Assembly (NCBI RefSeq): GCF_030272615.1
Contig: NC_081410.1
Coordinates: 125,210,640 to 125,274,639 of the forward strand
From: Cryptomeria japonica
Lineage: Eukaryota; Streptophyta; Pinopsida; Cupressales; Cupressaceae
DNA length: 64,000 nucleotides
Direction: 5' to 3'
Shown piece after piece: positions 23,997 to 33,562 of this stretch. A program made the translations under genes and the position numbers. The notes beneath the pieces are model-generated. The model did no database searches, had not been told where the DNA came from, and saw nothing but the letters and a program-made list of their open reading frames with translations. Each line of letters begins with the position of its first letter. Position 1 is the first letter of the stretch.

Positions 23997-26900
23997 ATGA
24001 ATGTTTATGTGCAGGAGGACTTACGCGTGTTGCAGTTACGCGAGCGCCACCCCGCGACACAGGGGTTGCGAGATCGTTTGACTCAGATTGAGATAGATTG
24101 TATTGCGGCTACTGGGCTCTATGAGGTGATGCATATGCCCGTGATTCGGATGAATCACGGCCTGATTACAGCTTTAGCAGAGCGATGGCACAGTGAGACA
24201 TGCACGTTCCATCTGGCTCAGGGCGAGATGACGGTGACTTTGGAGGACGTGTGGCATATCCTGCGGATTCCGATTCGAGGGCAGCTGGTGACATATGATC
24301 GATCTTGGGGGACAGTGTCTTGCCAGAGGATTTTTGATGAGGATGTATACATTGATGATGGCTCGATCGCCTGGGAGGATATAGCGGCACTATATGAGCC
24401 CCTTCCAGCAGTATTGTCAGGGATCGTGGGAGGACTTCTGTGTCCAGACAGGCGGTCACATGGATTGGCGGTCGGATGGGGACAGGTGATAGAGATGATG
24501 GTGACAGAGGGGACTCGGTATGCCTGGGGGCCGTGCGTGCTAGCAGTGATGCGACAACTCATTTCTCAGAATTTGATCACTCTACCTAAGTTATCAAATT
24601 ATGAGCCTCAAGTCAAACCGGCATGGTGGAGAGATACTGAACATTGTGAGTTCCATCAAAGAAGAGGACATAAGACAAGTAATTGTCATCGATTGAAAGA
24701 TCTCATTCAGGATCTTATTGACCGAGGAGAAATTGAAATTGAAGGACATGACCCAAAAACGACCAATAATGATCATCAGATGTTCAAAAATCCACTTCCA
24801 TCACAAGATCAAAGGGGTCCTTCCACTTCCAGACGAGGTCCTGATACCACTGATTATACGCAGGCTGCGTATAACTATACTGTAAATCACCTGTATGATG
24901 CGAGTGAACAAATTGCAACTATCACCTTCAAAAATCCCACCTCAAATTGCAATGCTGTTACACATCGTGGCAAGGTCACCATCAAGGCAGCTCCACAAGG
25001 CACCACCTCCAATCCAAAGCAGTACAATCTTGTGGAACAATTAGACAAAACCCCTGCGCTTATATCCATTTTGGAGCTATTGCGTCTGTCACCCTCTCAT
25101 AAAACTATCCTGGATCAAGCACTCCAAGAGGCGTCAGTCCCTGCAAACCTGAACACGGACCAATTTCAAGCCATGGTTGGAAACCTAAAGTCATCACCTT
25201 GTCTCACTTTTTCCGAAAGTGACAACTCTTCTTTCCAACAACCTCATAATGCTTCGCTCCACATTGAAGGCTTTGTCAACCAACACAGAATCAAGCGAGT
25301 CTTGATAGATAATGGAGCAGGCCTAAACATTTGCACACTACAGTTGGTCACAGCATTGGGATATGCAATAGAATCAGTGGATCCTCGTAACAAGATCACC
25401 ATCAAGGTCTATGATGATGCAGAGCGTTCATCCAAAGGAGCTGTGGTACTACCAATCCGGGTTGGCCCTGTGGTAAAACACATCATTTGTCAGGTTCTGG
25501 ACCTTCCTCTGCCATATAATCTATTATTAGGGAGACCTTGGATACATGCCATGCAAGCTGTTCCATCTACCTACCATCAATGTATCAAGTTCCCACATAA
25601 TGGTGCAGAGGTCACAATCCTGGGTGATGCAAATCCTTTTGCATTTTGCCATAATATCAGCCATCAACCAGAGATTACTGTTCCTAATAATAGGGAAGCC
25701 ATTTCCTCCACATCATATGTAAATCCCGCCTCTCTTGCCAGTTCAAACACTCCTATACCCAAGCAAGAGAAGCTTAAGATGAAAGTTGCAAAGGAAGGTC
25801 CTGGGGAATATAACTTGCGTCAGCTCTTTTGTGTGGGACAAATGCCCACTTCTCCTAGAACACATGGTAAACCACAGCAGTTGCTCCAGCAACCACTAAT
25901 CACGCCAGCACGTGCCTTGATGCCTTTCGTCCTTGGAAAGAGTCAAGAGGAAGAAACACAAGATGAGGACCTAGCGGACTGGATCTATAAAGATCCCATC
26001 ACCACTGACAAACCGCAAGTTACACTTCCTACAGAACAATATGGCAAAGGCCTCCTCATTATGCAAAGAATGGGGTATGATGGTCAAAGTGCTTTGGGAT
26101 ACTGCAAACAAGAACGACATGAACCTCTGCTGCCAGAGTTCAAGCTCAAAGGTAATACAGGCCTAGGCTTTGAAAAAGAGATCCTTCCTAAACTCAAATT
26201 CAAAGGAAAACCCAGCAAACCATTTTGTCCACCTACTGCAAAGAGGACACCTTTCATAATCAAAGCACCATTAAACACTATCCCCACTACCCCATCAAGG
26301 CTCACAAACCCACCGCAACCATCATCAGTGCCAAACATACCACCAATCGCACCAGTAATCCCATCAATAACACCAATAGCAGCAGCAACTGTATCAGAAT
26401 CCGCAGCAGCATCTATGGCCCCAGCAGTTCCTGCAGAAGCCACTGAGGCAACACGGCCGATACTTCCTATAACAAATCCTTTAAACCCCATCACGGTTCC
26501 TGCAGCACCGATTACCTCAAAGGTACATAAACCAATCACGCCTGCCGTGTTTAACTCCAAAGACATCCCAGTATGGTATAGCAATCGGATGCTGGAAAGT
26601 GATTCCGAGACCGACTCACATGAGTGGGAATTTGATTCTGTACAGCTTAACACTTCAGATGAGGAAGACACATCACCACCTCCGCCACGCAAAGACATCC
26701 CTGTTTACGGAGAAGCACAGATAAAGACCACTTGGGTACCTGAGCTGGAAACATCTTCCACAGACCCTACGTCTCATCCTACGCCTGATTCTGACAGGGA
26801 GCGTACCATCAACGACCTTCACCACACTGTCTTAACCCTCACTGATACCTCTAACGAACTTAATCTAATCGATGAAGTAATGCCTATTATACACCCTGAA

Positions 26901-29900
26901 CTCATCGAATGGAACCAACCAAATCCCCCATGTCTTGACCTCTTCCAGAACGATGAGGCTATCATTGACTTTTTAGAATTACGAGATAATCTACCAAGCG
27001 GGGATCACAAAGCTGGATTCGCCATTGAACTTAATAGCGCAGCATACTTCGGGGTGGATGCCAAACCCTTCAGCTGCAAAAATATAACAATAAAACATGG
27101 ATCTTCCAGTGAAAACCACACTGTGGCACTGTTTGATCCGACAACAGTAAAAAGAAAGAGCATATCCAACAGTGAAAACCTCTCTGAGGCGCCTGAGGAT
27201 GAAGGGTTTGACATTCTCCCTGATAGTACACAACAGGAACGATCTACGATTCTTATTGAGGAGACCAAAGAATATAATGTAGGGATTCCTGACAATCCTC
27301 ATCTTATACATCTGGCATCTCTTCTCACTCCAGAGGAACAGCCTCAATTTATAGAGTTCTTCCAGAAGCGTCAGATCAACTTTGCATGGTCATATGCAGA
27401 CATGCCTGGGCTTGATCCTGATTTAGTCATGCATCACCTCACAGTAGCAAAAGGAGCCAAACCTGTCAAGCAGAAGCTTCGTAAGATGCATCCTCAAATT
27501 GCAGTGCTAGTCAAAACAGAACTCAAGAAACTCCTGGATGTTGGTTTCATTAGACCAATTGATTATGCAGAATGGATCTCCAACATTGTACCAGTCGGCA
27601 AACCAAAAGGGGGCATCCGAATTTGTACTGACTTCAGAGATCTGAATAAGGCATGTCCTAAGGATGACTTCCCTCTACCAAATATTGACATCATAGTGGA
27701 TCTAACAGCAGGACATGCCATGCTTTCACTCATGGATGGCTTTTCAGGATACAATCAGATAAAGATCGCACCAGAGGACCAACATAAGATAGCCTTCACA
27801 TGTCCATGGGGCACATATTGCTGGAATGTAATGCCTTTTGGTCTAAAGAATGCAGGAGCGACCTATCAAAGAGCAATGACCACCATCTTCCATGACATGA
27901 TGCATACTATGATGGAAGATTATGTGGATGATTTACTAGCAAAATCACTTACTAGAGAAGGACATCTCCACATCTTAGATCAAATCTTTGATAGACTGGA
28001 ACAATATCATGTTCGACTCAACCCAAAGAAATGTGTCTTTGGAGTGACCTCTGGGAAACTTCTAGGATACATTGTCTCAAGCAAAGGCATTGAGGTCGAT
28101 CCAGCAAAGGTTAAAGCAATCATGGACATGCCACCTCCGAAGAATATCAGTCAGCTAAGGACACTACAAGGACGGCTTCAATCCATCCGAAGATTCATTG
28201 CACAATTGGCTGATAAGTGTCACCCATTTACACATCTGCTACACAAGAACATACGCTTTCAGTGGGATGACAAATGCCAACAAGCATTTCAGACGCTTAA
28301 AGACTATCTCATGAATCCACCATTGCTGATGCCACCAGATCCAAGAAGACCATTATTACTCTATATCTCGGCAACAAGTACAGCATTGGGTGTACTACTG
28401 GCACAACATAATGCAGAAGGAAAAGAGTGTGCTGTATACTACATCTCTCGCACACTGGTTGGCTATGAACTCAATTACACACCTATTGAGCGAGCTTGCC
28501 TAGCAGTAATCTTGGCAGCCACTAAACTGAGGCACTATCTGTTAACACACAAGGTACAACTCATCGCAAAGATTGATCCACTCAAGTACTTACTCAGCAA
28601 AGCAGCATTGACAGGTCGTTTGGCCAAATGGGTAATGATTCTAAGTGAATTCGACATTGAGTATGTGGACCGTAAGGCTATCAAAGGGCAAGTTATTGTA
28701 GATCAGTTGGTCGATGCGCCACTCACAGGTGATCATCCTCTTATTTCCAATTTTCCAGATGAAGAGATATTCATGATCACAATAGCACAACCATGGAAGT
28801 TATATTTTGATGGGTCATACACTAGGCACGGCTCGGGGGCAGGCATTCTGTTTATCACACCTCAAGGTGATAGCATCCCGAAGTCTTACAGGCTCACATT
28901 TCCATGCACAAACAACATAGCCGAGTATGAGGCTTTGATCACAGGACTCAGATTAGCCATACAATGGAAATTACAAGAACTACAAGTATATGGCGACTCG
29001 CAACTGGTCATTCGACAAGCAACAGATGAATATCAGACCAAAGATGATAAACTCATGCCATATAAGCAAATGGTGGACAATCTAAAGACATCATTTACTA
29101 CTATCACTTTTGAGAAGATACCAAGAGATCAGAATCGAGCTGCTGACGCTATGGCTACCATCGCATCTCTACTAGATCTTCCACAGAATTCAACACGCTA
29201 CGAGTTCTTGGTAGAACAGCTTTGGATTCCCGCTTATGATATCCCCGAATCCGAAATGATATGTCGCCTTGTCGGTTCTGAATCCGCATGGTACGGTGAT
29301 TTCTACACCTATCTTCGCGATCATACCCTTCCTCCCAACCAATCAAATAACCAACGTAAAACCTTCATTCGCCAAACTGCTCGATATACCATTATTGCCG
29401 AAACCCTATACCGACGCGGTCTTGATGGTACTCTCCTTCGATGTCTGGAACAGGATGAGATAACAAAGGCTTTGGAAGAGGTACATGAAGGAATTTGCGG
29501 GACTCACTCAAGTGGTCCGTCACTAGCCAAGAAGATCATGCGAGCTGGATACTATTGGCCATCTATGGAAAAGGATTCCTACTACTTTGTCAGGAAATGC
29601 AAGAAATGTCAAGTTCATGGCGACCTGATACATGCACCAGCACAGGAACTGCAACCAATCACAACACCATGGCCTTTTTGTCAATGGGGCCTTGACCTTA
29701 TGGGTAAGATTCATCCATCTTCATCCAACGGCCATAAATTCATTATTACCGCTACCGAATATTTCACAAAGTGGATCGAAGCTGTTCCACTTACCCAAGT
29801 CACCGGCAAGCAGATCGCCTCATTCATCCTCAACTACATCATCTGTCGGTATGGTGTGCCCATGTCCATCATCACAGATAACGGTCTTCCTTTCAAAAAT

Positions 29901-30299
29901 CAGGATGTCCGTGAGCTTTGTGAGAAATTTCATATCCAACACCGCTTTTCCACTCCCTATTACCCACAAGGCAATGGTCAGGCTGAAGCATCCAATAAAA
30001 ACATATTGAGGATCCTAAAGAAGACAGTCAATGATGCCGGTCGTGATTGGCATGTTCAACTAAATCCAGCGCTATGGGCATATCGAACTAGCATTCGAAC
30101 CCCTACAGGTGCAACTCCTTATTCATTGGTCTATGGTGCAGAAGCTATCTTGCCTATTGAGGTCGAGATACCATCATTATGCGTTTCCTTGCATAATCTC
30201 ATCGATGATGAAACATACAGAGTATCCCGTCTTCAGGACTTAGAGTTACTTGATGAGAAACGACAAGCTGCATACAATCACCTCAAAGCCTATCAGTAG
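23997..30299 (+). CDS. Chimeric ORF: plant mobile domain fused in frame to Tat-type gag-pol
   Basis: One open frame of 2100 codons from the first in-frame ATG. Residues 1-182 are the N-terminal part of a plant mobile domain (TFHLAQGEMTVTLEDVWHIL). At codon 183 the sequence switches to gag, just upstream of its zinc knuckle (C217-x2-H...GH-x4-C). Then follow a retropepsin (D438-N-G), a G-patch (about 682-727), RT (D1212 in CTDFRDLNK; YVDD at 1309), a degraded first RNase H (Ser1458 where Asp is expected), and a second RNase H with D1605, E1643, D1667 and D1717 intact. The integrase has H1830, H1837, C1868, C1871 and D1900-D1961-E1997. The gag N-terminus (matrix and capsid) is missing, so the frame cannot make full virus-like particles itself. 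The fusion is a deletion product, not a designed gene. A TAG ends it 80 codons before the family's usual end. Confidence 0.9.
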   Translation: MNVYVQEDLRVLQLRERHPATQGLRDRLTQIEIDCIAATGLYEVMHMPVIRMNHGLITALAERWHSETCTFHLAQGEMTVTLEDVWHILRIPIRGQLVTYDRSWGTVSCQRIFDEDVYIDDGSIAWEDIAALYEPLPAVLSGIVGGLLCPDRRSHGLAVGWGQVIEMMVTEGTRYAWGPCVLAVMRQLISQNLITLPKLSNYEPQVKPAWWRDTEHCEFHQRRGHKTSNCHRLKDLIQDLIDRGEIEIEGHDPKTTNNDHQMFKNPLPSQDQRGPSTSRRGPDTTDYTQAAYNYTVNHLYDASEQIATITFKNPTSNCNAVTHRGKVTIKAAPQGTTSNPKQYNLVEQLDKTPALISILELLRLSPSHKTILDQALQEASVPANLNTDQFQAMVGNLKSSPCLTFSESDNSSFQQPHNASLHIEGFVNQHRIKRVLIDNGAGLNICTLQLVTALGYAIESVDPRNKITIKVYDDAERSSKGAVVLPIRVGPVVKHIICQVLDLPLPYNLLLGRPWIHAMQAVPSTYHQCIKFPHNGAEVTILGDANPFAFCHNISHQPEITVPNNREAISSTSYVNPASLASSNTPIPKQEKLKMKVAKEGPGEYNLRQLFCVGQMPTSPRTHGKPQQLLQQPLITPARALMPFVLGKSQEEETQDEDLADWIYKDPITTDKPQVTLPTEQYGKGLLIMQRMGYDGQSALGYCKQERHEPLLPEFKLKGNTGLGFEKEILPKLKFKGKPSKPFCPPTAKRTPFIIKAPLNTIPTTPSRLTNPPQPSSVPNIPPIAPVIPSITPIAAATVSESAAASMAPAVPAEATEATRPILPITNPLNPITVPAAPITSKVHKPITPAVFNSKDIPVWYSNRMLESDSETDSHEWEFDSVQLNTSDEEDTSPPPPRKDIPVYGEAQIKTTWVPELETSSTDPTSHPTPDSDRERTINDLHHTVLTLTDTSNELNLIDEVMPIIHPELIEWNQPNPPCLDLFQNDEAIIDFLELRDNLPSGDHKAGFAIELNSAAYFGVDAKPFSCKNITIKHGSSSENHTVALFDPTTVKRKSISNSENLSEAPEDEGFDILPDSTQQERSTILIEETKEYNVGIPDNPHLIHLASLLTPEEQPQFIEFFQKRQINFAWSYADMPGLDPDLVMHHLTVAKGAKPVKQKLRKMHPQIAVLVKTELKKLLDVGFIRPIDYAEWISNIVPVGKPKGGIRICTDFRDLNKACPKDDFPLPNIDIIVDLTAGHAMLSLMDGFSGYNQIKIAPEDQHKIAFTCPWGTYCWNVMPFGLKNAGATYQRAMTTIFHDMMHTMMEDYVDDLLAKSLTREGHLHILDQIFDRLEQYHVRLNPKKCVFGVTSGKLLGYIVSSKGIEVDPAKVKAIMDMPPPKNISQLRTLQGRLQSIRRFIAQLADKCHPFTHLLHKNIRFQWDDKCQQAFQTLKDYLMNPPLLMPPDPRRPLLLYISATSTALGVLLAQHNAEGKECAVYYISRTLVGYELNYTPIERACLAVILAATKLRHYLLTHKVQLIAKIDPLKYLLSKAALTGRLAKWVMILSEFDIEYVDRKAIKGQVIVDQLVDAPLTGDHPLISNFPDEEIFMITIAQPWKLYFDGSYTRHGSGAGILFITPQGDSIPKSYRLTFPCTNNIAEYEALITGLRLAIQWKLQELQVYGDSQLVIRQATDEYQTKDDKLMPYKQMVDNLKTSFTTITFEKIPRDQNRAADAMATIASLLDLPQNSTRYEFLVEQLWIPAYDIPESEMICRLVGSESAWYGDFYTYLRDHTLPPNQSNNQRKTFIRQTARYTIIAETLYRRGLDGTLLRCLEQDEITKALEEVHEGICGTHSSGPSLAKKIMRAGYYWPSMEKDSYYFVRKCKKCQVHGDLIHAPAQELQPITTPWPFCQWGLDLMGKIHPSSSNGHKFIITATEYFTKWIEAVPLTQVTGKQIASFILNYIICRYGVPMSIITDNGLPFKNQDVRELCEKFHIQHRFSTPYYPQGNGQAEASNKNILRILKKTVNDAGRDWHVQLNPALWAYRTSIRTPTGATPYSLVYGAEAILPIEVEIPSLCVSLHNLIDDETYRVSRLQDLELLDEKRQAAYNHLKAYQ
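24545..26639 (+). repeat. Inverted repeat 2, left arm (gag-protease)
   Basis: 2095 bp, the reverse complement of 37919-40013, with no length difference and only scattered substitutions. Confidence 0.9.
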
Positions 30300-30545
30300 C
30301 GCATGAGCATAAGCTACAATCACCGAGTTAGACCTCGTACATTTGAGGTAGGTGATCTTGTTCTACGAGAGAATCCTCGCAACAAACCAAATAGAGAACA
30401 TCAAGGCAAGTTTGAATCAAATTGGCTGGGCCCATATGTTGTCACTGCTGTGTTCGGGTCCGGGGCATATCAGTTGGCTACACCAGAAGGAGAACCGCTC
30501 GCAGATCCAATCAACAGCATGCACCTCAAACGGTTTTATACCTAA
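30300..30545 (+). pseudogene. Integrase C-terminal tail cut off by a TAG
   Basis: In the same frame as the polyprotein and directly after its TAG (30297-30299). It reads RPRTFEVGDLVLRENP...LGPYVVTAV and ends LKRFYT, the usual end of plant Ty3/gypsy integrases. The TAG follows KAYQ, where relatives have glutamine or a similar residue, so a CAG-to-TAG change is likely. Without this tail integrase would lack its DNA-binding C-terminus. Confidence 0.85.
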
Positions 30546-33500
30546 GGTATACAGAGCATCAAGCTCCCCTACATATCAAGAAAATATCAAAAACATTCAG
30601 AAAATGTCCTGAAGAAAATACAAAAACATTCACAAAAGTAACGAAAAAAATCATGCATCCAAACGGTGAACAACCACTCCGGTGGCACCTTGGGTAAGTG
30701 CGATGGCGAAAACTTGGCAAACAGGCGCCACTCGTAAAGGCAATGGCTCTAGTATCTTTCAGGCTCGTTGCGATCACATTCATGCACACACACATCCATC
30801 CATCCAAACTATGGCTTGTTATTTGATCTGCAATTAAGAAAGTACTCCACGCGTCTAGCATCCCACCTTTTCATAGTCCGGTCTACAAACTGGGGGCAAT
30901 ACCCTTACCCTCGTGATGGAAGTAGATTCTACATTGTCTTATGATTCATTAAGTTCTTCATTCAAGCAATCATCAGAATACCAAAAACATTCAAAAATGT
31001 CTCAACACAAAATACCAAAAACATGCAAAAATATCTCACAAAAATCCAAAAAACATTGAAAAACCATGGAAAAATCACACAAAAACATGGCAACACCTTG
31101 TACATATTTATCCGATCAGATACAAAATAAACATTGACAACTACTCACACACTGACCATTTACCAATCAAACCAAAACAATCAACATCAACAATCCAACC
31201 TGTCTTTAAAACACGGATGCATCCTTCCTTATCAAAACAAAGACAAAGTGACGTTTTCTTTGACAAGAAAATTCTGTTAAGCTATCAAATACTTGGTTGA
31301 TTTGTGAGTACAATCGTTTGTTTATCTGTATCGGGATCTTTCAGCATTGTTTTGTATCGTTTGCGCATTATTTCCGATGAAGTTCTGGGGCATGTACTAA
31401 TGGTGTCTACGTGGGAAGTTCACTAAGCTACGTGATCTTATGCAAAATGCAGTCATAGATCACTACGGCTTGCTGACTACAGCGTATACCTCGACCATAT
31501 GGGCATGAGCCATTACCAAGGATCCTTATTCTTTATTCTTTATGTAAATATGCTGTTTGGTTGCAGGTACAATGCTCATTCTTTGGTTCCTCTTCCTCCA
31601 AATTGGATAAAGGTTTTATTTTCTTAGTACGGTATGAGCTTGTCTCAGGATCTGATCAGCCTAAGATCAAGGAGGACGATCCAAGTCATGCATGAAAGGA
31701 GATAATCCTTATCTGTTCCGCAAGCAATACTCTGGTCGACTTGACCCTTATATCAAGTCGTTTGTATTAACTTGCTATATCCAATCCATGAAAGAAATAC
31801 TCAGGTCATCTTGAATCATTGTGTCAAGATGCTTGTATTCTCTTCCAACATTTTAAAGCTCAATGATGAAAATAGAACACTATGGATCGTCATTTCACCT
31901 CATCTGTTTATATCTTGCATTCCATTGCATATCACCCATCCACTCATTCATTCATATATAGGCTTTTACATGCACAAATGACTAAATAAAAACTGGTCTT
32001 GGATACAATCACAACCGAGTACTCTGATACATCATCAATGCATCATGCAAAGTCTTAAAAACCTTGCATTCCTCATGATCATATCATCCTTGCATTTAGG
32101 TGCATCTTGCATTACATCCATTCATGTCATTTTTCAAAAACATTGCATATAGTTCATTATTGACATTACTTTTCATTTAACAATCATTTTCATCAATCAT
32201 AAATAATTAGATTCATTCATGGGATCAAATTGTCTTTGGTTGTATTGCATCATTTAATAAACATTCATTTCATATCAATTATCCATTATCATTTTATTAA
32301 CCTTTTCACCATTTATCATTTGCATACATTTCTTTATAGTAAAAAGATGCATTCATTCATTACTAAGTATCTTTTTATGCTCATTGTAAGATTCATTCAC
32401 ATTGCATTCATTATCATTACATTTAGGTGCAGTTATTATACTCATTAGTTATAGTATCATCCCATTATCATTTGTACTTACAAACATATTTTAAACGCAT
32501 TTTAGATTCATAAAACACCATTTGTTTACAAAACATTCGTTCATACCATTTCATATATCCATTTTACATCTGCATTCATTTAGACATTATCATAAAAACA
32601 TTTGTACTTTACATTTGTTTATCCATCTGCAATTCATTTAGACATTATCATATAAACATTTGTACTTTACATTTGTTTATCCATTTGCATTCATTTAGAC
32701 ATTATCATATAAACATTTGTACTTTACATTTGTTTATCCATTTGCATTCATTTAGACATTATCATATAAACATTTGTACTTTACATTTGTTTATCCATAT
32801 GCATTCACTTAACATTTTGTTTATCCATATTACATTTATCTAAACACATCTAGATGCATATTTATACATATATATCATCATTCAAAACCATTGCATTGAC
32901 ATCATCACATAAATCATCTCATCATTACATCGCAATAGGAAACACCATAAATCTTGTTCATACCTCAAAACATAAGCATATATCATCATGGCATTCCATA
33001 CATAAAGCATTACATCACAAATCAAACAAATCATACACATATAAACCTGCATTCATATGTCAGTATACAACATCATAAATCATCATAAAAATATGCATAA
33101 AAGAAACATCTCATCAAATGCATACATGTCCACATATACATCTAAGCAATAAATCACAAACATGCATAAACATCCATACATCATCACATGCATATCATCA
33201 CAAAATGGGATCTCCTCATATATATCATCTCATATATCAGAGTACAATGAAGTCTACAAAATCGGCTACCAAGAGCCATCCAAGATACAGTCCAAAAACT
33301 AGACAAAGATACAATACATAGATGCAAAGATGCTCTCTCAAATGCCGCTCTAGCCAGATGCTGTACCTGCCCCACCCCTACCTACTCCACCACTGGTACC
33401 GGCACCACCTGATCCATCTCTCCGTGGAGGCCTCATCGAACCCCCGCTCCCTCCTGCATCTCCTGATCTATCCCGCCTCAAAGGACCCATCACTCCCCCA

Positions 33501-33562
33501 CTGCTCTGCATCCTCTGTGACCGCTCGGATCTCGACTATCGCATCTGGGTATAACTGAGAGC
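30546..33562. other. Spacer between integrase and antisense mobile-domain gene
   Basis: About 3 kb without a recognisable gene on either strand. From about 31900 to 33300 the plus strand is strongly poor in G, made of CATT/ATCATT/ACAT words. It contains the 57-bp tandem array at 32571-32799. Short frames here are low-complexity. Confidence 0.6.
32571..32799. repeat. Tandem repeat, 4 units of 57-58 bp
   Basis: Units start at 32571, 32628, 32686 and 32743, each beginning TGCATTCATTTAGAC or TGCAATTC. Units are nearly identical, pointing to recent expansion. Confidence 0.9.

Larger units (their letters stand above)
21538..24544 (+). repeat. Inverted repeat 1, left arm
   Basis: LTR A, the polypurine tract, an AGCGCT array and the first part of the mobile-domain gene. 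It is the reverse complement of 34792-37918 apart from scattered substitutions and a deletion of about 122 bp in the AGCGCT array. Confidence 0.9.

Noticed and set aside
26084-26698. 204-codon minus-strand frame rich in Gly/Ala/Val
   Set aside because: It is antisense to the proline/alanine/threonine-rich linker of gag-pol; the same shadow appears at 37974-38474 opposite the other copy.
32571-32799. CRISPR-like array
   Set aside because: Whole 57-bp units are repeated without unique spacers, in plant retrotransposon DNA.
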